Of a stretch of DNA of 64,000 bases, positions 43,103 to 51,715 are shown in pieces (position 1 is the first letter of the stretch; each line of letters opens with the position of its first letter). The position numbers and the translations under genes are program-made. This DNA comes from Lachnospiraceae bacterium UBA4631 (GTDB lineage Bacteria > Bacillota > Clostridia > Lachnospirales > Lachnospiraceae), in NCBI GenBank assembly GCA_002406015.1, contig DHMX01000023.1:243099-307098 (forward strand), in the 5' to 3' direction. The notes beneath the pieces were generated by a model. That model ran no database searches, was not told the DNA's origin, and saw only the letters and a list, made by a program, of their open reading frames with translations.

Positions 43103-46100
43103 TCGAATCAGGGTAAATAACGTAAAATATAATTTCGGAACCCAGCAATATGATGATTTTACCATGCGGATGTATGGAAGAAATACACTGTATGACTTGG
43201 CAAACGGTGGTGGCAAGAGTGTGTTAATGCTGCTTTTGTTACAGAACATGATACCGAATTGTACCTTGGATGATAAGCAGCCGATTGAAAAGCTGTTTCG
43301 TGCAGGCTGCGGTAATACCACGATTCATTCCCTGATTGAATGGAAGCTGGATGCACCCGAACAGCATGAGGGCTACCGGTATATGACAACCGGCTTTTGT
43401 GCCAGAAAGGCAAAGGACTCACCGGACGAGGAAGAAGGCGGCAGGGAAATAGCAGCAATTGAGTATTTTAATTACTGCATTTTTTATCGTGACTATAATG
43501 CAAATGATATAGTAAACCTTCCGCTGGTAAAGGACGGAGAGCGGACAACATTTACAGGCTGGAAAAATTACTTAAAGGAGCTGGGAAGACGGGACTTAAA
43601 GCTTGAGGTTCATGTCTTTGAACGAAAGGGCGAGTATCAGCGGTTCATCAGTCAGTATGGTCTGTATGAAAGCCATTGGGAAATAATCCGCGGCATTAAT
43701 AAAACAGAGGGTCATGTGCGGACCTATTTTGAATCCAACTATAAGACCGCAAGAAAAGTAGTTGAGGATTTGCTGATTGAAGAAATTATTGAAAAGGCAT
43801 ATCTGGTAAAGATTAATCAGAATGACAGTGCCGACAATATGGCACATACACTGGTAGAAATTAAGGACAAGCTGGTAGAGCTGGCGAAGAAAAAGCGGGA
43901 AATCGCAGACTATGACCGGCAGACGGAATTGCTGCACGTATTAGAGGCTAGGGTATCCGCATTTTTAGAGCTGTATGAGAAGCAGGAAAAGCAACGTGCC
44001 AATATCGCAGATGTCTGCGTGACCGGAGCGACCATTGCCCAGAACAGCGAGCAGAAAATGAAGGAGCTGGAGCAGCAGCGGGAGGAACAGCAAAAGCAGG
44101 TAGATACCCTACAGCGGAAGCAGGAAGCCTTAAAGATTAAAAAGGATGCATTGCGTCTGGAGGAATTAAATCAGGAAATAGAACGTCTGGTGAAGCAGAT
44201 AGAGCAGGAGGAAGCATCGGTTGCTGCCTGTCAGCAGGAATTGAACCGGAAGGAAAGCGTAAATGAATATCTGGAATATTGCCGGGATAAGGAACAAAAG
44301 GAAGAACATGAAGCCATGATAACGGCATCCATGCAAAAAAACGGCAACCAGTTGGAAGAGCTGCAGGCATTAAGCCGGGAGAAAAAACGCAGGGATGATT
44401 TGGCGGTACAGGAATTAAGACAGACCTTACAGGAGGTTTCTCAGGCACAGGATGAGGCACAAAAGAAGAAGGATACCGCAGAGAATCTGGAACGCGAGGC
44501 AGCAATTGCGGCAGCAGTAGCTGCACATGATTGTGAACAGATAGAACAGCAGTATCAAAAAGACATGGAAGAAATGCAGGAGCTACGCAAGCAGTTGGTA
44601 GTAGAATCCTTTCAGGCACCGGAGGTGGTGCTTGAGGAGCAGGAGGCTGTCTATGCAAAACGGCAGGAAGCCCTTCAGAATCTGGAGGAGGAGCTTACCG
44701 GGCTTCAGAATGCATATTATGCAGAGCAGCAGCATACCGAACAACTGCAACAGCAGGTGGAAGCAGGTGAACAGGCATATGCCAAGCTTCAGGAGCAGGG
44801 ACAGCAGTATCGGCAGCAGGCAGACACCTTCCGCAAGATGTTAGATATTTACGGAGGCGGAACGGAAAATAAATCAACCGAATGGATGACAAATCAGGAC
44901 ATTACCGGACTGATTCAGAATATACATGAACGGTATCTTACAAATGTTGCTTTGATTTCTGCCAGAAAAGAGCAGTTAGAGCAGAGCAAGAAGCGAATGA
45001 AGCAGCTACAGGAGGGAAGACTGATTGCCCCAACCGCAGCGGCAGAGAAGGTAAAATACTATATAGAAAGCCGGCATGGAATGGATGCCGTCTTTGGAAT
45101 GGAGTATCTGGCAGTCCAACCGATAGAAGTGCGGCAGCAATTACTTGCATCCCATCCGTTGCTTCCGTATGGATTATTAGTGGAGAATTTTGAAGCATTG
45201 GATATGGATTCCAAGCTAAGAAGCTTAAATCTCGGAGATGAGTTTCTTCCTATATATAATATGTCTATGTTAAAGGCTTGTTCTACCGAGAGTGAAAATG
45301 ACTGCGTAATGTATCTGCAAAGAGGAAAGCAGGTATTTCTGGCAGAGGAGAAGTTAGAGCAGGAGAAGCAGCGGCAGCAGGAGGAATTAGATGAATTGGC
45401 AGCCGAGGTACAACGATTAGAAGAAATGAGTAACACCTATCTGGAGGACAGTAATTTTGTTGCCGGGCTGCAGGGAATTGCAATTCTGGATGTAGAGCAG
45501 CAGACGCTGGATAGTAAGGAACAATTAAGAACTCTGCAGGAACAGTTGGAAGAAAGCCGGAAGGAAGCAGCACGCTTGCAACAGAAGCTTCAGGAAGCCA
45601 GACAGGAAATCAAAGAGCAGCAGGCTTGGATTTGCAGCTTCTTAGAGCAACGCGGTATTCTGCGTGCAGTAATTACCTGTAGTATAAGGCTGACAAAAGA
45701 GGAAGAACAGCTACGGGCTGCAAAGGCAGAGCAGGAGCGGGTACAGACCTTACAGGAGCAGTATCGGCAGGAGCTGCACCAATGGAGTGTGAAGCTGACG
45801 GACAGCACCAGACACCGTATCAGTCTGCAAGAAGAATTGGATAGCCGGCTGACGCTCTGGAATCAATATTATAAGGAATACTATACCGAGGAGAAAACCG
45901 GTGCGTTTGGATTCGATACCTTGTCCGAAGAAGAATTGGATACCCGGTTCAAAGCCGTAAAGGCAGTATTTGAAAAGGATACGGTAGTATTAGAGGATAA
46001 AAAGCGGCTGATAGCAACCCTGCAGGCAGCCATGGATAAATCCCTGCGAACGATTCGTAAGCGGGGAAGCCGGATAGAGGAGCTGGAGCAGTTAAAGAAG

Positions 46101-47537
46101 GAGCATCGGCTATATCCGGCAGAGGAGCATGACTTGGAAGCCCTGAGTACAGAACTGTCAAGACTTGCTTTGGTAGTAGATACCATGAAGGCACATTTAG
46201 AGGGTCGCAGACAGAAGGCAAACCGTCTGGAGGGAAGCATCGAGCAGGCGGAACGAACCTTAGCGGAGAGATTCGGTACATACGAAGAAATAGACATTTC
46301 CAAGGAAGAACTGGAACGGGTTATGCAGGAGGGAGAGCAGAAATTAGCACACCTCAAGCAGTTAAGCCAGACCGCAGAGCGGGAATATCAGCAATATAGC
46401 CGGGAATATACGGTTATGCTGGACTTATATAAGGACGTAAAGAGGATAGTAGAAACAAATAACATCCGCTTGCAGGATGCAAAGGTATTGTTGACCGGCA
46501 AGGAGCAGCTGCGGGAGGTCTTTGAAGCCAGTCTGCTGACATATGATAAAAGCACCAAGGCATTAGAGCGTGCAAAGAATGAATTACAGAGATATAAGGC
46601 ACAGACCTCACAGGCATTAACGGAAATGCAGGCATATGAATTATCCCATACCATCAGTAATGATGTGGTGGTTCCGGATAATTATGGTGAGGCAAAGCAG
46701 CTTCGGGATAGCCTGGATGCCATGATTCATGTGATAGCCTTAGAAAAGGAGCGGGTAGAGCAGGGAATTACCGATATGCAGTTTATTAAGGCGAATTTTG
46801 AGAAGCAGTGTGTACAGCGTTGTCAGGATGTGAAAAATGAACTGGAAAAGCTTCCGAAATTATCCCGCATCCTGTTAGACGGAGAGCCGATACAGATGGT
46901 AGGACTGACGATTCCGTATGTGAAGGAGGAATATATTTCACAGAGAATGTCAGACTATATAGATGATATTGTGGAGAAGTCCGACCAGTTAAAGAATCCG
47001 AATGAACGCATGAAATATATCCGTACACGTCTGGAATTAAAGCGGTTATTCAGTGTAATCGTTACCGATATGAATAATATTAAGCTGACCTTATATAAAC
47101 GGGAACGGATGAAGGAGCAGAGCCGGTATCTGCGTTACGAAGAGGCGGTTGGAAGTACCGGACAATCACAGGGTATTTACATTCAGTTTTTGGTGTCCAT
47201 TATTAATTATATTTCCGGTATTTATGCACCAAACGGCGAAAATGAAAAATTAACGAAGACCATATTTATTGATAATCCGTTTGGAGCTGCGAAGGATGTA
47301 TATATCTGGGAGCCGATTTTTGCATTGCTGAAGCTGAATCATGTGCAGCTCATTGTGCCTGCCCGTGGAGCGACTCCTGCAATTACCGCACGTTTTGATG
47401 TGAATTATATATTAGGGCAGCAGATGGTAGGAAAGCGGCAGCAGACCGTAGTGGTAGATTACCGTAGTCAGGTAGAACAGGAAGAGCTGGAATACCGGAA
47501 TCTGGAATATGAACAGGTGAGCTTTGATTTTATTTAG
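43089..47537 (+). CDS. JetC/MukB-like SMC ATPase
   Basis: About 1482 residues. An N-terminal ATPase half has the Walker A LANGGGKSVLML near residue 35. Two very long coiled-coil arms follow (about 260-620 and 760-1240), split by a hinge-like region near 630-760 (FRKMLDIYGGGTENKSTEW...HGMDAVFGMEYLAVQPIEVRQQLL). The C-terminal half has the signature-like GSTGQSQGIYIQFLVSIINYISG and Walker B TIFIDNPFGAA, where Asn replaces the usual catalytic Glu next to Asp. These loop-extruding complexes act on chromosome structure or restrict plasmids. The open frame reaches 43023, but GAAAGAGGTGAG supports 43089. No JetD nuclease gene follows. Confidence 0.8.
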   Translation: MPSINRIRVNNVKYNFGTQQYDDFTMRMYGRNTLYDLANGGGKSVLMLLLLQNMIPNCTLDDKQPIEKLFRAGCGNTTIHSLIEWKLDAPEQHEGYRYMTTGFCARKAKDSPDEEEGGREIAAIEYFNYCIFYRDYNANDIVNLPLVKDGERTTFTGWKNYLKELGRRDLKLEVHVFERKGEYQRFISQYGLYESHWEIIRGINKTEGHVRTYFESNYKTARKVVEDLLIEEIIEKAYLVKINQNDSADNMAHTLVEIKDKLVELAKKKREIADYDRQTELLHVLEARVSAFLELYEKQEKQRANIADVCVTGATIAQNSEQKMKELEQQREEQQKQVDTLQRKQEALKIKKDALRLEELNQEIERLVKQIEQEEASVAACQQELNRKESVNEYLEYCRDKEQKEEHEAMITASMQKNGNQLEELQALSREKKRRDDLAVQELRQTLQEVSQAQDEAQKKKDTAENLEREAAIAAAVAAHDCEQIEQQYQKDMEEMQELRKQLVVESFQAPEVVLEEQEAVYAKRQEALQNLEEELTGLQNAYYAEQQHTEQLQQQVEAGEQAYAKLQEQGQQYRQQADTFRKMLDIYGGGTENKSTEWMTNQDITGLIQNIHERYLTNVALISARKEQLEQSKKRMKQLQEGRLIAPTAAAEKVKYYIESRHGMDAVFGMEYLAVQPIEVRQQLLASHPLLPYGLLVENFEALDMDSKLRSLNLGDEFLPIYNMSMLKACSTESENDCVMYLQRGKQVFLAEEKLEQEKQRQQEELDELAAEVQRLEEMSNTYLEDSNFVAGLQGIAILDVEQQTLDSKEQLRTLQEQLEESRKEAARLQQKLQEARQEIKEQQAWICSFLEQRGILRAVITCSIRLTKEEEQLRAAKAEQERVQTLQEQYRQELHQWSVKLTDSTRHRISLQEELDSRLTLWNQYYKEYYTEEKTGAFGFDTLSEEELDTRFKAVKAVFEKDTVVLEDKKRLIATLQAAMDKSLRTIRKRGSRIEELEQLKKEHRLYPAEEHDLEALSTELSRLALVVDTMKAHLEGRRQKANRLEGSIEQAERTLAERFGTYEEIDISKEELERVMQEGEQKLAHLKQLSQTAEREYQQYSREYTVMLDLYKDVKRIVETNNIRLQDAKVLLTGKEQLREVFEASLLTYDKSTKALERAKNELQRYKAQTSQALTEMQAYELSHTISNDVVVPDNYGEAKQLRDSLDAMIHVIALEKERVEQGITDMQFIKANFEKQCVQRCQDVKNELEKLPKLSRILLDGEPIQMVGLTIPYVKEEYISQRMSDYIDDIVEKSDQLKNPNERMKYIRTRLELKRLFSVIVTDMNNIKLTLYKRERMKEQSRYLRYEEAVGSTGQSQGIYIQFLVSIINYISGIYAPNGENEKLTKTIFIDNPFGAAKDVYIWEPIFALLKLNHVQLIVPARGATPAITARFDVNYILGQQMVGKRQQTVVVDYRSQVEQEELEYRNLEYEQVSFDFI

Positions 47538-47552
47538 AAGAAGGTGATACTT

Positions 47553-48056
47553 GTGGGAAAGAACAAGGAAAAAGAGAAAGACATTAAAACCAATGCAATG
47601 CGGATATTGGACAAAAACAAAATTCCTTATACGGTACACACCTATGAATGTGAAGAATTTATTGACGGTGTCCATATTGCGGATATGCTGCAGCAACCGT
47701 ATGAAATCAGCTTTAAGACTCTGGTGGCAGTCGGAAAAAGCGGAGAATATTATGTGTTTGCCATTCCGGTAGACAAGGAGCTTGACATGAAAAAGGCGGC
47801 AAAGGCAGTAGGAGAAAAATCCGTAGAATTAATTCATGTGAAAGATATACAGTCTGTCACCGGCTATATCCGGGGCGGCTGTACTCCGATTGGAATGAAG
47901 AAAAATTATAAGACGGTATTGCATGAGAGCATTGTTCGGTATGACAGCGTGATTATCAGCGGCGGAAGACTTGGCTCCCAGATTCAGATACAACCGGAGA
48001 ATCTGATAAAGGTAACGCATGCCAAGGTGGAAGATATTCTTATGCAACCGGAATAA
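47553..48056 (+). CDS. YbaK/EbsC-type aminoacyl-tRNA deacylase
   Basis: About 167 residues of the YbaK/ProX fold, which hydrolyses mischarged Cys-tRNA(Pro) or similar. Typical features are TNAMRILDKNKIPYTVHTYE, FKTLVAVGKSGEYYVFAIPVDKELDMKKAAKAVG with the central lysine, and GYIRGGCTPIGMKK. AAGGTGA suits the GTG at 47553, although the frame opens at 47544. It follows the SMC-like gene by 15 bp. Confidence 0.88.
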   Translation: MGKNKEKEKDIKTNAMRILDKNKIPYTVHTYECEEFIDGVHIADMLQQPYEISFKTLVAVGKSGEYYVFAIPVDKELDMKKAAKAVGEKSVELIHVKDIQSVTGYIRGGCTPIGMKKNYKTVLHESIVRYDSVIISGGRLGSQIQIQPENLIKVTHAKVEDILMQPE

Positions 48057-48101
48057 AGACCGTTTAGCATTTTATATCGGCTGCTCCGGGGATTGTCGGC
48101 A

Positions 48102-48956
48102 TCAGGATGCCTGACGTTCACCGGAAGCACCCTGACACAGTTCGGCATTATTCCTTGCAAAGATTAAGAAATGTCTTGGGGTAATGCCGGTATACTGCTT
48201 AAATTCCCGCTGGAAATGAGCCTGATCTGAGTATCCAAGCTCGGACATATAATCGCATAAAGACAGCATCGGCTGCTGCAAAATGGAATCAATTACGTTC
48301 TGGAAACGTACAATCCGGGCAAAGGTTTTTGGCGTGATTCCCATGGAATCCTGAAAAATGCGGGAAATATGCCGCTCGGAATAATGTAATTCCTCTGCCA
48401 GCTCATGAATCCGGACATTTCCCTGCGTAGAATTAATTTCACTTAATATGTACCCGGTGAGAGGATTGACCTCTGATATATGAATATAAGAATCCATATA
48501 GGCATGAAACAGATTCATTTTCTCATTCAGGGAAGAAGACTGCTCCAGCTTCTGAAAGAAAATCTCCAGAGTATCTTCCATTTCTTCAAAAAACAGTTCT
48601 TGATTTGTAATGTCCCGCAAGGTCAGATTGTGATAAGAAATAAACATACCCGGCTTTAACCGCACACCGAAATAGCGGGCGTTCTTAATGCGGTGGATAC
48701 GCTTTACTTCAATACTCGAACCCAGAATCTCCATGTGGCTTCCGTATTTGTCCAGAACAAATAAAATATCGGTACATCCATTCGGAATATAGGTAATTCC
48801 GGCTTTGGAGGAATCATCATTATTTGTTTGAAATTCGTAAAAGAGTGCCTGATACGGCTCTGTCTGCATGATTTCACGAAAGCTCTGTACAGATTCGTAG
48901 AAAAATGGCTGATGCATGATAAAATGGCTGTCATGTTCATAGTTAAGGTTCTTCAT
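48102..48956 (-). CDS. AraC family transcriptional regulator
   Basis: About 284 residues. The N-terminal half (about 1-160) resembles the DUF6597-type ligand-binding part (PNGCTDILFVL...IKNARYFGVRLKPGMF). The C-terminus has the two AraC helix-turn-helix motifs: IHELAEELHYSERHISRIFQDSMGITPKTF and LCDYMSELGYSDQAHFQREFKQYTGITPRHF. A GTG at 48965 is in frame; the ATG at 48956 fits GGAG. Its leader has a strong promoter followed at once by a terminator hairpin. Confidence 0.85.
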   Translation of the reverse strand: MKNLNYEHDSHFIMHQPFFYESVQSFREIMQTEPYQALFYEFQTNNDDSSKAGITYIPNGCTDILFVLDKYGSHMEILGSSIEVKRIHRIKNARYFGVRLKPGMFISYHNLTLRDITNQELFFEEMEDTLEIFFQKLEQSSSLNEKMNLFHAYMDSYIHISEVNPLTGYILSEINSTQGNVRIHELAEELHYSERHISRIFQDSMGITPKTFARIVRFQNVIDSILQQPMLSLCDYMSELGYSDQAHFQREFKQYTGITPRHFLIFARNNAELCQGASGERQAS

Positions 48957-49010
48957 AATACTCACACTCCAATCTTAAAAACCAAGACCTAAAGCATATA
49001 ACAAAACAGA

Positions 49011-49056
49011 AAACAAAAAAACAGACAAGAGAATCATACTGACTTCTTTGTCTGTT
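49011..49056 (-). terminator. Terminator hairpin in the AraC-gene leader
   Basis: On the minus strand AACAGACAA (49056-49048) pairs perfectly with TTGTCTGTT (49028-49020), followed by a T-rich tract TTTTTTGTTT. It lies within the leader, about 55 bp before the AraC gene start, so it looks like an attenuator. Confidence 0.65.
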
Positions 49057-49068
49057 ACTTATAAACAA

Positions 49069-49097
49069 ATAATACACGCATCAATTTTAGAAGTCAA
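49069..49097 (-). promoter_or_regulatory. Promoter of the AraC gene
   Basis: On the minus strand TTGACT (49097-49092), a 17-bp spacer and TATTAT (49074-49069) form a near-consensus promoter. Predicted initiation near 49062 is only a few bases before the terminator hairpin. Confidence 0.6.
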
Positions 49098-49175
49098 CAA
49101 TTTTTTTCAAAAATCACAATGTCCATTTTTTTCAAGAAAAAAGAATCAAACGTTGTTAAACTCAACCACATCAAA

Positions 49176-49216
49176 CGCGATGGGTTAAGATTTAGCCAAG
49201 GGCTGAACCCCTCGCG
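49176..49216 (+). promoter_or_regulatory. Structured leader hairpin of the ammonium transporter gene
   Basis: CGCGATGGGTT (49176-49186) pairs with AACCCCTCGCG (49206-49216) with one mismatch, and an inner AGCC/GGCT stem caps it. It ends 14 bases before the AAGGAG ribosome binding site. No T-tract follows, so it is not a terminator; it may be a regulator-binding or RNA-stability element. Confidence 0.5.
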
Positions 49217-49245
49217 AAGAAATTATGAGTAAGGAGTGAGTGCGT

Positions 49246-51000
49246 ATGGAACTTAGCGAAGAAATTTTGAGTACCATTGTCGACAGTGCCACAAGCAACA
49301 TCTTAACAGGTGTCTGGTTCTTGATGGGTGCCGCATTGGTATTCTGGATGCAGGCAGGATTTGCCATGGTGGAGGCAGGCTTTACCAGAGCGAAGAATGC
49401 CGGAAACATTATCATGAAGAACCTGATGGACTTCTGTATCGGTACAGTTGTATTTATCTTCATCGGCTACAGCTTATTGTGTGGAGAAGACATCGGAGGC
49501 TTTATAGGTAAGCCGACCTTAAATATCTTTTCCGATTATGCGAACTTTGATTGGCCGGCATTTGTATTTAACTTAGTATTCTGTGCCACAGCCGCTACGA
49601 TTGTATCCGGTGCCATGGCAGAACGTACCAAGTTCGTATCCTATTGTATTTATTCGGCTGTTATTTCAGCAGTTGTTTACCCGATTGAAACCCACTGGGT
49701 ATGGGGCGGTGGCTGGTTAGCTCAGATGGGCTATCATGACTTTGCCGGTTCTTCCGTTATCCATATGGTTGGTGGTTTAACTGCATTGATTGGTGCAGCT
49801 TTATTAGGACCACGTATCGGTAAGTTTGTTAAGAAGGACGGAAAGGTTACGAAAGTAAATGCATTTCCTGGACATAACCTTGTAATCGGTGCATTAGGTG
49901 TATTTATCCTCTGGTTTGGCTGGTATGGCTTTAACGGTGCCGCAGCAGTTACCACAGACCAGTTGGCAAGTATCTTCTTAACCACAACAATTGCACCGGC
50001 AGTTGCAACTGTAGTATGTATGTTATTTACCTGGATTAAATATGGTAAGCCGGATGTATCTATGAGTTTGAATGCATCTCTGGCAGGTCTGGTAGCAATC
50101 ACTGCACCTTGTGATATAACAGATGCAGCAGGCTCCGCAATCATTGGTGCTGTATCCGGATTGTTAGTCGTATTCGGTGTTTGGTTCTTAGATAACGTAT
50201 TACATGTAGATGACCCGGTTGGTGCCGTAGCAGTTCATTTCTTTAATGGTCTGTGGGGTACAATTGCAGTTGGTTTGTTTGCTACACCAACCGCACCGGA
50301 ATCTACTTATACCGGTCTGTTCTATGGCGGTGGCTTCAAGCTGTTAGGTATCCAGTTATTAGGTATCGCAGCAATTCTGGCTTGGACAGCCGTAACAATG
50401 ACAATTACCTTCCTGATTATTAAGGCAACCATCGGACTTCGTGTTACAGAGGAAGAGGAAATCGAAGGTCTGGATATTAAGGAACATGGTCTTCCATCTG
50501 CATACGCAGGCTTCTCTATCATGGATGCAAATGCAAATATGACAGAAGTAAATGAAAACACAGACCTTGGCGAGGACGATTATGTTAAGGCTTCCGATGC
50601 TCAGAAGAACGCAGCAGTGAAGGTAGTAAAGGCTCCGATAGAAAGTGACATTAATAAAGTTGTTATCATTGCAAAGCTTTCTCGGTATGACCGCCTGAAG
50701 AAGGCATTGAATGACCTTGGTGTTACCGGCATGACGGTTACACAGGTTATGGGCTGTGGTATCCAGAAGGGTGCCGGAGAGAAATATCGTGGTGTTGAAA
50801 TGGATGCCACCTTACTTCCGAAGATTAAGGTTGAAGTAGTAGTCAGCAAGATACCGGTAGACAATGTAGTAGAAGCAGCGAAGAAGGCTCTGTACACAGG
50901 ACATATCGGTGATGGTAAAATCTTTGTATACGCTGTAAATCGTGTCGTTAAGGTACGGACAGGTGAAGAAGATATAGCTGCATTACAGGATGTAGAATAA
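49246..51000 (+). CDS. amt: Ammonium transporter fused to a PII domain
   Basis: About 584 residues. Residues 15-420 form an Amt channel with eleven spans, including the FWMQAGFAMVEAGFTRAKNAGN start, THWVWGGGWL, HMVGGLTALIGAALLGPRIG, FPGHNLVIGALGVFILWFGWYGFN and the twin-His pore residues in GHN and in VAVHFFNGLWGTIAVGLF. After a linker, residues of about 465-584 are a PII/GlnK domain (NKVVIIAKLSRYDRLKKALNDLGVTGMTVTQV...KYRGVE...PKIKVEVVV...GDGKIFV), keeping a T-loop tyrosine. The fusion would let 2-oxoglutarate/ATP/ADP sensing gate the channel directly. Start at 49246 by AAGGAG spacing. Confidence 0.93.
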   Translation: MELSEEILSTIVDSATSNILTGVWFLMGAALVFWMQAGFAMVEAGFTRAKNAGNIIMKNLMDFCIGTVVFIFIGYSLLCGEDIGGFIGKPTLNIFSDYANFDWPAFVFNLVFCATAATIVSGAMAERTKFVSYCIYSAVISAVVYPIETHWVWGGGWLAQMGYHDFAGSSVIHMVGGLTALIGAALLGPRIGKFVKKDGKVTKVNAFPGHNLVIGALGVFILWFGWYGFNGAAAVTTDQLASIFLTTTIAPAVATVVCMLFTWIKYGKPDVSMSLNASLAGLVAITAPCDITDAAGSAIIGAVSGLLVVFGVWFLDNVLHVDDPVGAVAVHFFNGLWGTIAVGLFATPTAPESTYTGLFYGGGFKLLGIQLLGIAAILAWTAVTMTITFLIIKATIGLRVTEEEEIEGLDIKEHGLPSAYAGFSIMDANANMTEVNENTDLGEDDYVKASDAQKNAAVKVVKAPIESDINKVVIIAKLSRYDRLKKALNDLGVTGMTVTQVMGCGIQKGAGEKYRGVEMDATLLPKIKVEVVVSKIPVDNVVEAAKKALYTGHIGDGKIFVYAVNRVVKVRTGEEDIAALQDVE

Positions 51001-51026
51001 GCAAAAAGAAGAAAGAAGTTATAATA

Positions 51027-51070
51027 CGCACACGGCTCCCATCGATGTATTCGGTGGGAGTTTGTGCGTT
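51027..51070 (+). terminator. Terminator of the ammonium transporter gene
   Basis: CGCACA (51027-51032) and CTCCCA pair with TGGGAG and TGTGCG (51063-51068), a two-part stem followed by TTTAAAT. Confidence 0.75.
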
Positions 51071-51158
51071 TAAATTAAATGAAAAACAAGAAATGTATAT
51101 ACAATTTGTACAAATAGAAATAAAAATGAAAATAAATAAAAAATATTTCAAAAATGCA

Positions 51159-51187
51159 TTGACAAATCGAATGTACTCCTATATAAT
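51159..51187 (+). promoter_or_regulatory. Fully consensus sigma-A promoter
   Basis: TTGACA (51159-51164), exactly 17 bp, then TATAAT (51182-51187). This is the best vegetative promoter in the window and does not drive any sizeable ORF directly. Confidence 0.85.
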
Positions 51188-51193
51188 CAAATC

Positions 51194-51621
51194 ATAGCTA
51201 AAGCAAAGATAAGCAAACGACCATTAAATAAATCGTAAAGGAGGAGATACCCTTGGACACATAACTAACATTCAGTCAATCATGAATCGAACTTATGGAA
51301 TAGAATCCACACAGAATGCCTTAAAATATATTCAAAGAAAAAAGTCCACATAGAACGTACCTGTCGTACGAAAGAAGAAACAGGACACTGGGTAGTTAAT
51401 ACATAAGGTTGAACGGATTGGCTTACAAGACCACTTATCCTTTCCAAAGCAAAGAGCAGATGTTAAATCGGAACTTTATAGTTGAAAAGCTGATGAGTAA
51501 TGGCAAGTGTGGGAAAGTAATTATCGAGGAAGGTTTCTCAAAAAATCTCAAAGGGAGATAACAAATGAATAACGAATACTAGAGGAAGTGTCTTTCAATA
51601 AAAGAAAACACTTCCTCTTTT
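51194..51621 (+). ncRNA. Unassigned transcript of about 430 nt with mini-ORFs
   Basis: A consensus promoter and a strong terminator (51581-51621; AGAGGAAGTGT with ACACTTCCTCT, then TTTT) define a unit without a normal gene. It has two Shine-Dalgarno sequences followed by tiny frames: GGAGG then TTG-GAC-ACA-TAA (51253), and AAGGGAG then MNNEY-stop (51565-51582). Two further short frames are a 23-codon frame at 51282-51353 and a 33-codon frame at 51460-51561 (MLNRNFIVEKLMSNGKCGKV...). It does not show the conserved sequences of RNase P RNA, tmRNA, T-box or SAM leaders. It may be a structured small RNA, a small-peptide operon or a decayed gene. Confidence 0.5.
51581..51621 (+). terminator. Terminator of the 51.2-kb transcript
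   Basis: Perfect 11-bp stem AGAGGAAGTGT (51581-51591) and ACACTTCCTCT (51608-51618), followed by T residues. The inner TCTTT/AAAGA can extend the pairing. Confidence 0.85.
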
Positions 51622-51715
51622 CATGATTATATCGTAAAATAATGATAGTGCCAAAAGCGGATAAAACGAGATGCAAGAAGCAATTATACAAAATCGGATG
51701 CAGGAGGGAATAGTT

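Noticed and set aside
43159..46654. Many ORFs of 60-170 codons opposite the SMC-like gene
   Set aside because: They are shadows of the coiled-coil coding sequence, with low-complexity Ser/Pro/Leu composition and no start signals.
49176..49216. Intrinsic terminator before the ammonium transporter gene
   Set aside because: The stem is strong but no T-tract follows; it lies just before the ribosome binding site.
51194..51621. RNase P RNA, tmRNA, 6S RNA, T-box or SAM riboswitch
   Set aside because: None of the diagnostic conserved stretches of these RNAs was found by eye, and the length does not fit 6S RNA.
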